Assembly (NCBI GenBank): GCA_028279875.1 | Contig: JANQMU010000049.1 | Coordinates: 1-42,573 of the forward strand | DNA from: Rhizobiaceae bacterium | Lineage (GTDB): Bacteria > Pseudomonadota > Alphaproteobacteria > Rhizobiales > Rhizobiaceae | DNA length: 42,573 bases | Direction: 5' to 3' | In this document: positions 9,054 to 15,830 of the stretch, in pieces | Layout: each line of letters opens with the position of its first letter | Position numbering within the stretch: the stretch's first letter is position 1 | Translations under genes and position numbers: made by a program | The notes under the pieces: model-generated | Told to the model about the DNA's origin: nothing | The model's input: only the letters and a program-made list of their open reading frames with translations | Databases searched by the model: none

Positions 9054-9130
9054 TGTTTCATTTGTATCGAGGGGACGGGCAGAGCGTTACAATTGAAACA
9101 GAGCGCGACGTCATACTGACAATTGGAACC
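9054..9130. promoter_or_regulatory. Two divergent composite operator candidates, plus a degenerate third, between small secreted-protein genes
   Basis: Site B (9054-9068) reads GATACA-AAT-GAAACA on the minus strand, and site C (9086-9100) reads GTTACA-ATT-GAAACA on the plus strand. Together they form a large near-perfect inverted repeat facing the two divergent genes. A weaker copy, CTGACA-ATT-GGAACC, lies at 9116-9130, exactly 30 bp from site C. Sites B and C sit about 107 and 81 bp from their respective start codons. They match the site upstream of the kinase operon. Confidence 0.5.
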
Positions 9131-9180
9131 ATGATCTTCGGTCCGTCAGCACGGATGCTGTCGACACCATGGAGAATGAA

Positions 9181-9465
9181 ATGAGGAATATTGTTGCATT
9201 GGCCGTTCTGGGCGCTGTCGGCTTTTCGAGCCTTGCCCATGCGGGGAACGCCGGCAGTTCGCTGGGTGACTGTTATAACCATGTGATTTCGGTGTGTAAT
9301 GAGGGCGCTCACCCCATTCCCTGTGCCGAAGACGGCATGGATGCCTGCGACGAGGAACATTCCGCTTCGATTTCGATGCCCAAATTCCAGATCAAGGCGC
9401 TGCGGAAGAACGCGACACGGTCCATCCAGATCGGTCGGACAAAGCCGGCAACCCGGGGCAATTAG
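9181..9465 (+). CDS. Small secreted four-cysteine protein (94 aa)
   Basis: The ATG at 9181 is chosen over one at 9169 because GGAG lies 6 nt before it and because it opens directly on a Sec signal peptide (MRNIVALAVLGAVGFSS, cleavage near AHA). The mature ~73 residues contain four cysteines in the first half (GDCYNH, SVCNEG, IPCAED, DACDEE), which is acidic, and a basic second half (QIKALRKNATRS). No family is recognised. It is divergent from the other small secreted protein, and the shared spacer holds the repeated GWWACA-N3-GAWACA elements, suggesting joint control. It probably resides in the periplasm or outside the cell. Confidence 0.65.
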   Translation: MRNIVALAVLGAVGFSSLAHAGNAGSSLGDCYNHVISVCNEGAHPIPCAEDGMDACDEEHSASISMPKFQIKALRKNATRSIQIGRTKPATRGN

Positions 9466-9711
9466 CAGTCCGATCCGACTTCACGCCGTGACGGGTTGAT
9501 CCCCACCGCCCGCGCGGCGTGCTGTCGTTGCCCGTGATCAAGACAGGAACACGGCGGAATAAACGGCGTTTCCCCAAAGCCGCAATGTCCGACATGGTTG
9601 CCGCCGCCGCGCCATCGCAGCATCGCCCGGCGGTTGTATCCATGCCGTAATGCGCCATAATCCGACGGATAAGCAAAGGCCCTAACAGGGCCATTGCACG
9701 GAGGCATGTGG

Positions 9712-11421
9712 ATGCGGGTTGCGGATTACATCATCACGGCGCTTCGCGATCAGGGCGTCGACCATTGTTTTGTCGATCTCGGTGGTCTCAACGACAATTT
9801 CATGCCGGCGCTGACCGGAACAAAAGGGCTGAAGACCATCGTCGCGGCCTTCGAGGGCGGGGCCGCCTATATGGCCGACGGTTATGCGCGTGCCTCGCGC
9901 GGGCTGGGCGTGTGTCTGGGCATTGGCGGGCCGGGTGTGCTCAATATGGTGACGGCGCTCGCTTCGGCCGGTGTCGACCGCAGCGCGGTGCTGGCCATCA
10001 GCGGTGAGGTGGCGCGCAGCTGGGAGGGCATGGGTGGTTTCCAGGACGCCTCCGGGGCCGGCATCGACGATATCGATGTGTTGCAGAGGGTCACCGGCCT
10101 GTCCCTGTCGACGGCGTCCAGCGCCGTCGTCCCGCATCATCTGCGGCACGCCATCACCCATGCCACCACGCAGCGGTCGCCGGTGCATCTGTCCATCCCC
10201 GTCGATGTGCAGAAGGCGGAAATCGATGCCGGTTGGGACCCGGTTCCGCAGTCGCTGTGCTTTGCGCGATTTGTCGATGACGATGCCCTGAAGAGTGTTG
10301 TCGGCCTGCTCAACGACGCAAAGAACCAGAATATCATCATTCTGGCCGGTCCCGGTGTGCTGCATGCGGGCGGGGTCGATGGGCTGCGGGCCTTTGCCGA
10401 ACGGTTCGATATTCCGGTCGCCACAACGCTTTCGGGCAAGGGATTGCTGCCGGAGGACCATCCGCTGGCGCTCGGGGTCTTCGGCTATGGCGGGTCGCGC
10501 TGGGCGATCGATGCCATCTGTTCCGACGCTGTCGATATCCTGCTGGTGATCGGCTCGGACCTGTCGCAGCGCGACACGATGCAGTGGGACCCGCGCATGC
10601 TGCCGTCGAAGGCGCTGGTCCATGTCGACGCCGATCCGCTGCTGATCGGCCGCACCTGGGGCAGCGAAGTGCCGCTGGTTGCCAATCCCGCCGTCGCCCT
10701 GGAGCGGCTTTCGGCCCTTGCGGACGCCGCCGCCCTGGAGGACGGGCGGCAGCAAAGGCGCACATTTCTGGCCGGCATTCAGCAAAAGGGTCCGCGGCGC
10801 TACCAGATGGATGACACGCGAAGCGATGCGGTGCCGATGCACCCGGCGCGGGTGGTGACGGAACTGCGCGCGGCGTTTCCCGACGACGGCGTGCTCTGCG
10901 TCGATTCGGGTGCACACCGCGCCTGGTGCGCCGAATATTGGGATATCCGCCGGCCGGCGACGCATTTTTCGCTGACCAATCTCGGCCCGATGGGCGGCGC
11001 CATCCCGCTCGGCATCGGCGCCAAGGTGGCGCGACCGGCCCTGCCGCTGATGGTGGTGACGGGCGATGGCTGCATGCTCATGCACGGGATGGAGATCCAC
11101 ACCGCGGCGCGCGAGAAGATCCCGATGATCATCGCTGTGATGAACAACCGGTCCTATGGCAACATCTATTATCGCGCCTCGACGATGGGGCCGGGGCCGG
11201 AGCACCTCACCGATATTCCGGGCATCGACTGGGTCGGGTTCGCCAAATCCATGGGCGCCGCCGGCGAGACGGTGAAGACGCCTGACAGCATTGCTGAAGC
11301 GGTTAAGCGGGCCCTGGCCCATCCCGGCCCGTATCTCTTGGATCTGTACATCGACAAGACCTATCCGACGCCCGTGGGCGTCTGGCGCGAGCGACAGAAA
11401 CACTGGGAGGACAATGACTGA
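9712..11421 (+). CDS. Thiamine diphosphate-dependent enzyme (acetolactate synthase / benzoylformate decarboxylase superfamily)
   Basis: This 569-residue protein has the three-domain fold of ThDP decarboxylases: the PYR domain with catalytic Glu48 (FEGGAAYMADGYAR), a central domain (GPGVLHAGG, SGKGLLPEDHPL), and the PP domain with the metal/ThDP motif GDGCMLMHG...MNN at about 450-478. The start at 9712 is set by GGAGG at 9700-9704, 7 nt away; the ATG at 9706 is only 1 nt from it. The substrate cannot be read from the sequence; it is too divergent to call IlvB. A GGCCCT-AAC-AGGGCC hairpin at 9678-9692 lies just before the ribosome-binding site. The gene overlaps the next by 1 nt (TGATG), so the pair is coupled and probably shares a pathway. 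Confidence 0.9.
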   Translation: MRVADYIITALRDQGVDHCFVDLGGLNDNFMPALTGTKGLKTIVAAFEGGAAYMADGYARASRGLGVCLGIGGPGVLNMVTALASAGVDRSAVLAISGEVARSWEGMGGFQDASGAGIDDIDVLQRVTGLSLSTASSAVVPHHLRHAITHATTQRSPVHLSIPVDVQKAEIDAGWDPVPQSLCFARFVDDDALKSVVGLLNDAKNQNIIILAGPGVLHAGGVDGLRAFAERFDIPVATTLSGKGLLPEDHPLALGVFGYGGSRWAIDAICSDAVDILLVIGSDLSQRDTMQWDPRMLPSKALVHVDADPLLIGRTWGSEVPLVANPAVALERLSALADAAALEDGRQQRRTFLAGIQQKGPRRYQMDDTRSDAVPMHPARVVTELRAAFPDDGVLCVDSGAHRAWCAEYWDIRRPATHFSLTNLGPMGGAIPLGIGAKVARPALPLMVVTGDGCMLMHGMEIHTAAREKIPMIIAVMNNRSYGNIYYRASTMGPGPEHLTDIPGIDWVGFAKSMGAAGETVKTPDSIAEAVKRALAHPGPYLLDLYIDKTYPTPVGVWRERQKHWEDND

Positions 11422-11981
11422 TGGCCAGCCTGCCCGATCCGACGGACAGCCTTACCGGCGCCGATCTGGAGACGTTCAACCACATGGCCTCGGCCCGCGC
11501 CCACGCGGAAGGGCGGGCCCATCTCGGCGACGTCTATGTCAACATGTTCAACAATCCGGGCGTGGCGGCGAAGGTCGGTGCGCTGGGCGAGCATCTGCGC
11601 TTTCACGGCGTCCTGCCGGACGCGGTGCGCGAACTGGTGATTCTGCGTTTCGCGATCCGCCAGGGATTTGCTTATGAATGGTCCCATCATCAGCGCCCGG
11701 CAAGGCTGGCCGGGATTGGCGACGCGGTGATTGCCGGCCTGACGGCTGGCGAGGTGCCGAACTCGCTGCCCGATGCTTCGCAGGCGGCGCTGGAGATCGT
11801 CGATTGCGTGGTCGCCAAGCAATCCATCCCGGCCGATCTGCAGGCCCGGTTCGTCGGGGCCTACGGAGCGGCGGGCATCATCGAGGTCGTCGTGCTGTGC
11901 GGTCTCTACGCGACGATGGGCTATATGACGACGGCTTTCGATATCGCAGTCGAGGACGGACTGCCGGTCGCGCCCTTTTGA
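11421..11981 (+). CDS. Carboxymuconolactone decarboxylase-family protein
   Basis: A 186-residue all-helical protein of the CMD/AhpD-like superfamily. The recognisable block is RELVILRFAIRQGFAYEWSHH near residues 72-90, where the family has E-x-LR...YEW-x-H. It has no CxxC in this helix, so it is not an AhpD-type peroxidase; the histidines point to a decarboxylase or isomerase-like role. Its ATG overlaps the stop of the ThDP enzyme gene, so it is translationally coupled. Members of this branch are commonly found in catabolic operons for small aromatic or carboxylic acids, but no further pathway gene is adjacent here. A 22-bp palindrome follows the stop. Confidence 0.85.
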   Translation: MASLPDPTDSLTGADLETFNHMASARAHAEGRAHLGDVYVNMFNNPGVAAKVGALGEHLRFHGVLPDAVRELVILRFAIRQGFAYEWSHHQRPARLAGIGDAVIAGLTAGEVPNSLPDASQAALEIVDCVVAKQSIPADLQARFVGAYGAAGIIEVVVLCGLYATMGYMTTAFDIAVEDGLPVAPF

Positions 11982-11999
11982 ACGCCCATTGAATCTGTA

Positions 12000-12021
12000 G
12001 GGTCGGCAAATTTGCCGACCC
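12000..12021. terminator. 22-bp perfect palindrome between convergent genes
   Basis: GGGTCGGCAAA followed by its exact reverse complement lies 18 bp after the CMD-family stop and 27 bp from the stop of the convergent helix-turn-helix gene. The RNA would form a hairpin from either strand. There is no U-run on either side, so it may be a bidirectional terminator acting with Rho, an mRNA 3'-end stabiliser or a protein-binding site. Confidence 0.45.
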
Positions 12022-12048
12022 CATCAAGACGAAGAGGTTGATTAAACC

Positions 12049-12267
12049 CTAATCGAACCTTAGTTCCAATTGAGAGGGCTCAACTTCGAGATAGGCTTTA
12101 CCAGTTTTGATTTCGCTTACCCTCCCTTGGTTTATACCGCAAATTGATGCGATATCCTGTTGTGTCAGGCCGTGCTTCAGAAGCGCCTTGATTTTCGCCG
12201 CCATTGCAGTGTCAACTTTGGGGGATTTCCGTCCCGGTTTGTAAGGAAATTCTGAGAAAGTTTTCAT
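12049..12267 (-). CDS. Small helix-turn-helix protein (72 aa)
   Basis: The ATG at 12267 gives a 72-residue protein beginning MKTFSEFPYKPGRKSPKVD. Its centre, KHGLTQQDIASICGINQGRVSEI (split across residues ~33-55), is a classical helix-turn-helix of the kind seen in small phage-like or sigma-region-4-like regulators, where the second helix reads NQGRVSEI. GAGA lies about 9 nt upstream; the longer frame to 12441 adds basic sequence with no support. The gene and its surroundings are AT-richer than the neighbouring genes and it has no operon partner. It may be a remnant of mobile DNA or an orphan regulator. Targets are unknown. Confidence 0.65.
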   Translation of the reverse strand: MKTFSEFPYKPGRKSPKVDTAMAAKIKALLKHGLTQQDIASICGINQGRVSEIKTGKAYLEVEPSQLELRFD

Positions 12268-12602
12268 GTGTATCGTCTCTTCAATTGCGCCAATGCACTT
12301 GCGACGAAGAAAGGGAGACGTTACACTCGATGTGTTACGAGGGAGATGCAATGTCCCCCTTTTCTTCTGATGACCCGTGAGTGATTGACTATAATTACCG
12401 TATCGGGTCGTTTTGACTCTGAGGCCGGCTTTGGGGTGCAACCCTTAGCTGGGCTCAGCAGTGGAAACAAAAGAATCACTGCGCCTACAATCTAGTTGGA
12501 AATTCAGTGCTTTTGGAGTCGCAGGCCGTTAGATTCAGTCCATTTTTGTCTTTTTTTGGGGAAACCGGCAGGCAATTGCATTTTACCCTCAAACTGACTG
12601 CC
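12268..12602. other. AT-richer non-coding stretch upstream of the small RNA candidate
   Basis: I see no supportable gene here. It contains the upstream region of the helix-turn-helix gene, a 6-bp inverted repeat GCAGTG/CACTGC (12458-12463 with 12477-12482), and a T-rich run at about 12540-12556 (ATTTTTGTCTTTTTTTGG). Lower GC than both flanks suggests inserted or relaxed DNA, but no integrase or att-like repeat is visible. Confidence 0.5.
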
Positions 12603-12631
12603 TTGACATATTGTGGCCGATCCTGTTTATC
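12603..12631 (+). promoter_or_regulatory. Strong sigma70-type promoter candidate for a small RNA
   Basis: A consensus -35 hexamer TTGACA (12603-12608), a 17-bp spacer and TTTATC (12626-12631) as -10 element predict a start near 12638. It points at the structured segment ending in an intrinsic terminator at 12712-12752, not directly at ffh. Confidence 0.6.
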
Positions 12632-12637
12632 CGCAGC

Positions 12638-12745
12638 CAATTCCGCGACGAGTTGACACTCCGAGCCGCTGACCGGGACCCGTGAAGGTGTAAAGAGATC
12701 CCGGAAGCCACCACCCGGCAGCGCGATGCGCCCCCGGGTGCTTTT
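12638..12745 (+). ncRNA. Candidate small RNA of about 108 nt upstream of ffh
   Basis: The segment lies between a strong promoter and a strong intrinsic terminator and has no open frame with a ribosome-binding site. It has two predicted stems: CCGGGA/TCCCGG (12673-12678 with 12699-12704), enclosing a purine-rich loop with GTGAAGGTGTAAAGAGA that could pair with other RNAs, and the terminator stem. It is not the 4.5S SRP RNA: the conserved GGAA / AGCAGC asymmetric loop is absent. It also does not look like 6S RNA or a tRNA. It may act in trans, or be a leader whose readthrough feeds ffh about 100 nt downstream. Ends are predicted, not measured. Confidence 0.5.
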
Positions 12746-12752
12746 GTGCTTT
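12712..12752 (+). terminator. Intrinsic terminator of the small RNA candidate
   Basis: CACCCGG (12712-12718) pairs with CCGGGTG (12734-12740), enclosing a second short GCGC-GAT-GCGC stem, and is followed by CTTTTGTGCTTT. This is a GC-rich stem plus U-rich tail about 95 bp before the ffh start. Confidence 0.7.
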
Positions 12753-12847
12753 GGCCGTTGTTTCGGCTATCCTGCGGTCAGGGGTTGTCAAAGGGTCGCG
12801 GGCTCACGATCTTTCAGGGACAGGCCTTGAAAGAAAAGGATTGATGG

Positions 12848-14389
12848 ATGTTCGAAAGCCTACAGGATCGCCTGGGTTCCATTCTGAACGGGCTGACCGG
12901 CCGCGGCGCGCTGTCGGAAAAGGATGTTTCCGCGGCGCTGCGCGAGGTCCGGCGCGCCCTGCTGGAAGCCGATGTGGCGCTGGAAGTCGTCCGCGAGTTT
13001 ACCGAGAAGGTCCGTGAACAGGCGGTCGGCGCCGAGGTTCTCAAATCCATCAAGCCCGGCCAGATGGTCGTCAAGATCGTTCATGACGAGCTGGTCGGGA
13101 TGCTCGGCGACGAGGGCGTTCCAATCGATCTCAACGCGCCGGCCCCGGTGGTCGTCATGATGGTCGGCCTGCAGGGATCGGGCAAGACCACGACCACCGG
13201 CAAGATCGCCAGCCGGATGACGGCGCGGGACAAAAAAAAGGTGCTGATGGCCTCGCTCGACACGCGCCGGCCGGCGGCGCAGGAGCAGTTGCGCCAGCTC
13301 GGCGAACAGACATCGGTCGACACGCTGCCGATCGTCGAGGGCCAGTCGCCGACGCAGATCGCGGCGCGGGCGGTCCAGGCCGCCAAGCTGGGTGGCCACG
13401 ACGTCGTTCTTCTCGATACGGCCGGGCGGACCCATATCGACGAGCCGCTGATGGTCGAGATGGCCGATATCAAGGCCAAGGCCGCGCCGCATGAAATCCT
13501 GCTGGTCGCCGATGCGCTGACCGGCCAGGACGCGGTCAATCTGGCGCGCAGCTTCGATGAGCGGGTCGGCATTACCGGGCTGGTCCTGACGCGTATGGAT
13601 GGCGACGGGCGCGGTGGCGCGGCGCTGTCGATGCGGGCCGTCACCGGCAAGCCGATCAAGCTGATCGGTACCGGCGAAAAGATGGACGCGCTGGAGGAGT
13701 TCCATCCGCGGCGCATCGCCGACCGCATCCTCGGCATGGGCGACATCGTCTCGCTGGTGGAAAAGGCGGCCGAAACGATCGACGCCGAGAAGGCGCAGGT
13801 CATGGCCGACCGCATGAAGGCCGGCAAGTTCGATCTCAACGACCTTGCCGACCAGTTGCGCCAGATGCAGAAGCTCGGCGGCATGGGCGGACTGATGGGC
13901 ATGATGCCCGGCATGGGCAAGATGAAGAACCAGATTGCCGCGGCCGGTCTCGACGATGCCGTGTTCAAACGCCAGCTTGCCATCATCTCGTCGATGACGC
14001 GCAAGGAGCGGGCCAGTCCGGAGTTGTTGAAGCACTCCCGCAAGAAGCGGATTGCCGCCGGCTCCGGCACCAATGCGGCGGAGATCAACAAATTGCTGAA
14101 AATGCACCGCCAGATGGCCGATATGATGAAGGCAATGGGCGGCAAGGGCAAGAAAGCCGGCATGCTCGGCAAGATGATGGGCGGGCTGACCGGCGGAATG
14201 CCGGGCGGCATGCCCGATCCTGCGTCGCTCGATCCGGCGCAGTTGAAGGCGCTGCAGAAACAGGCCGAAGCCTCGGGCCTCGGCAAGGGCGGCGGTCTTC
14301 CCGGCCTTGGCGGCGGCGCATTGCCGGGCCTCGGCGGTCCCAAACTGCCCGGTCTCGGCGGGCTCCCGAACCTGCCTCGAAAAAAGTGA
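12848..14389 (+). CDS. ffh: Signal recognition particle GTPase Ffh (SRP54)
   Basis: Ffh binds signal sequences and 4.5S RNA and delivers ribosomes to FtsY. The 513-residue protein has the N domain (1-95), the G domain with P-loop GLQGSGKTTTTGK (107-119), DTRRP, DTAGR (190-194) and a G4-like TRMD, and the methionine-rich M domain from about 325 with the RNA-binding KHSRKKRIAAGSG segment. The C-terminal tail after the M domain is a long Gly/Leu/Pro-rich low-complexity stretch (repeated LPGLGG). AAGGA lies about 10 nt before the ATG at 12848. It begins the ffh-chorismate mutase-rpsP-rimM-trmD-rplS cluster, all plus strand. Confidence 0.98.
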   Translation: MFESLQDRLGSILNGLTGRGALSEKDVSAALREVRRALLEADVALEVVREFTEKVREQAVGAEVLKSIKPGQMVVKIVHDELVGMLGDEGVPIDLNAPAPVVVMMVGLQGSGKTTTTGKIASRMTARDKKKVLMASLDTRRPAAQEQLRQLGEQTSVDTLPIVEGQSPTQIAARAVQAAKLGGHDVVLLDTAGRTHIDEPLMVEMADIKAKAAPHEILLVADALTGQDAVNLARSFDERVGITGLVLTRMDGDGRGGAALSMRAVTGKPIKLIGTGEKMDALEEFHPRRIADRILGMGDIVSLVEKAAETIDAEKAQVMADRMKAGKFDLNDLADQLRQMQKLGGMGGLMGMMPGMGKMKNQIAAAGLDDAVFKRQLAIISSMTRKERASPELLKHSRKKRIAAGSGTNAAEINKLLKMHRQMADMMKAMGGKGKKAGMLGKMMGGLTGGMPGGMPDPASLDPAQLKALQKQAEASGLGKGGGLPGLGGGALPGLGGPKLPGLGGLPNLPRKK

Positions 14390-14396
14390 GTTCCGT

Positions 14397-14702
14397 ATGA
14401 CGACCGATCCCATGCAGCGCCTTGGCGAGCTGCGCCGTTCCATCGACAATTTCGACGCGTCGCTGATCCATATCCTGGCCGAGCGCTTCCGCTGCACCCA
14501 GGCGGTGGGCCGGCTGAAGGCCGAGTTCGACCTGCCGCCGGCTGATCCGCAGCGCGAGAAGCAGCAGGTCGCGCGGCTGCGCCGGCTGGCGGAGGAAGCC
14601 GATCTCGATTCCGATTTCGCCGAGGCCTTCCTGAATTTCATCATCAAGGAAGTCATTCGCCATCACGAAGCCTTTCGACACGAGGCGGGAGACAAGGGCT
14701 GA
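14397..14702 (+). CDS. Chorismate mutase (AroQ class)
   Basis: A 101-residue all-helical AroQ-type chorismate mutase, which converts chorismate to prephenate for Phe/Tyr synthesis. The family pattern is clear: an Arg in helix 1 (LRRSIDNFD), LAERF...AVGRLKAE in the second half of that helix, a DPQREKQQ segment with the catalytic Arg, and FLNFIIKEVIRHHE at the end. It has no periplasmic signal, so it acts in the cytosol. The start at 14397 is 7 nt after the ffh stop; the longer frame overlapping ffh is unconserved. A chorismate mutase between ffh and rpsP is a known arrangement in Rhizobiales. Confidence 0.93.
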   Translation: MTTDPMQRLGELRRSIDNFDASLIHILAERFRCTQAVGRLKAEFDLPPADPQREKQQVARLRRLAEEADLDSDFAEAFLNFIIKEVIRHHEAFRHEAGDKG

Positions 14703-14786
14703 CGGTCGCGCATTCGATCAAGGCTGCCTTCGCGCAGCGCACATCAAACCCGAAACATCAGGACAAACACTCAAAGGAAATCCAAA

Positions 14787-15200
14787 ATGGCATTGAAAAT
14801 TCGTCTGGCCCGAGGCGGGTCGAAAAAACGTCCCTATTATCACATCGTTATTGCCGACGTGCGGGCGCCGCGCGACGGGCGCTTTATCGAGCGGGTGGGC
14901 CGGTGGGACCCGATGCTGCCCAAGGACGGTGCGCGCGTCGAGCTCAATGAGGAGCGCATCAAGCACTGGATGGCGCAGGGCGCCAAGCCGACCGACCGGG
15001 TTCTGCGGTTCCTCGACGAAGCCGGCATCGCCAAGCGCCCGGCCCGCAACAACCCGAAAAAGGCGCTGCCCGGCAAGAAGGCGCAGGAACGCCTGGATGA
15101 AGCCAAGGCGAAGGCCGACGATGCTTCCGCCGAGGCAAACGACGCTGCGGAAACACCCGCAGAGGAAGCCGCTCCCGCGGAGGAGGCGGCTGCAGAATAG
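14787..15200 (+). CDS. rpsP: Ribosomal protein bS16 with acidic Ala/Glu tail
   Basis: bS16 is a small-subunit assembly protein. The first ~80 residues are the conserved core ([52 protein letters not shown]). The remaining ~55 residues form a Lys-then-Ala/Glu-rich extension ([26 protein letters not shown]) that is absent from E. coli bS16 (82 residues) but common in alphaproteobacteria. AAGGAAAT precedes the ATG. A strong intrinsic terminator follows at 15234, before rimM. Confidence 0.98.
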   Translation: MALKIRLARGGSKKRPYYHIVIADVRAPRDGRFIERVGRWDPMLPKDGARVELNEERIKHWMAQGAKPTDRVLRFLDEAGIAKRPARNNPKKALPGKKAQERLDEAKAKADDASAEANDAAETPAEEAAPAEEAAAE

Positions 15201-15233
15201 GCCCGTGGAGACCATGCAATTCCATGTTTCAAG

Positions 15234-15265
15234 CGGGCGGCGTCATGATGCCGCCCGTTTTGGTT
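15234..15265 (+). terminator. Intrinsic terminator or attenuator between rpsP and rimM
   Basis: CGGGCGGC (15234-15241) pairs with GCCGCCCG (15250-15257), extended by a G-T and a T-A pair to leave a CATG loop, and is followed by TTTTGGTTT. Since rimM, trmD and rplS follow closely, it probably lowers rather than abolishes readthrough, raising rpsP expression over rimM-trmD. Confidence 0.75.
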
Positions 15266-15281
15266 TGACGAACCGGAGCCG

Positions 15282-15830
15282 ATGACAGCAAAAGGCGATT
15301 CCGTATTGGTGGCCGTGATCGGCGCGCCGCATGGGGTGCGCGGCGAGTTGCGTGTCAAGACCCATACGCAGGATCCGATGGCGCTGGCGACTTTCGGTTC
15401 GCTGCGCGACGACGCCGGCAATCTTTATGAGGTGACATCCATCCGGCCGGCCGGGAACGTCGTCGTGGTCCGCCTGTCGGGTATCGACAGCCGTGAAGCG
15501 GCGGAAGCCCTGAAGGGCCGATCTCTTCATATCGCCCGTGCCCTGCTGTCGTATGATACGCTGGAGGATGACGAGTTCTTTCAGACCGACCTCGTTGGTC
15601 TTGTTGCCCGTGACGGCAAAGGCAGGACCTACGGGACCGTGCGGAGCGTCCATAATTTCGGCGGTGGCGATATTCTCGAGCTGGCCGGCGGCGGCAAACG
15701 CGCGGTGATGATCCCCTTTACGGAGGCCGCTGTGCCGGAGATCGATGTTGCGGCCGGCTTCATTCTGGTCGATCCGGTGGCTGCGGGGCTGGACGATGAT
15801 GCCGGCGACGGTGCGGGGAAGGGACCATGA
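15282..15830 (+). CDS. rimM: Ribosome maturation factor RimM
   Basis: RimM helps mature the 30S head by binding uS19. The 182-residue protein has the N-terminal RimM barrel ([18 protein letters not shown]), a linker with [14 protein letters not shown], and the C-terminal PRC-barrel-like part with [17 protein letters not shown] and [17 protein letters not shown] lies 6 nt before the ATG at 15282. Its stop overlaps the trmD start as ATGA (15827-15830), so the two are coupled. Confidence 0.97.
   Translation: MTAKGDSVLVAVIGAPHGVRGELRVKTHTQDPMALATFGSLRDDAGNLYEVTSIRPAGNVVVVRLSGIDSREAAEALKGRSLHIARALLSYDTLEDDEFFQTDLVGLVARDGKGRTYGTVRSVHNFGGGDILELAGGGKRAVMIPFTEAAVPEIDVAAGFILVDPVAAGLDDDAGDGAGKGP

Noticed and set aside
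9682..11403. Long open frame on the minus strand (573 codons) opposite the ThDP enzyme gene
   Set aside because: It is the antisense shadow of a high-GC gene: rich in His/Arg/Gly with no domain, while the plus strand has clear ThDP motifs and a proper ribosome-binding site.
12260..12275. Near match to the GATACA-N3-GAAACA motif on the minus strand at the start of the helix-turn-helix gene
   Set aside because: It overlaps the start codon and the second half-site reads GAAAAC, so it was not counted as a member of the operator set.
11999..12640. Prophage or integrative element with attachment sites
   Set aside because: No integrase, no tRNA target and no flanking direct repeats were seen; only a small helix-turn-helix gene and AT-richer DNA support it.
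12661..12740. 4.5S SRP RNA gene next to ffh
   Set aside because: CCGGAAG is present by chance, but the conserved GGAA tetraloop with the AGCAGC asymmetric loop and the closing stem are absent.
12860..14656. 598-codon minus-strand open frame over ffh and the chorismate mutase gene
   Set aside because: Antisense shadow; the plus strand encodes complete Ffh and AroQ domains.
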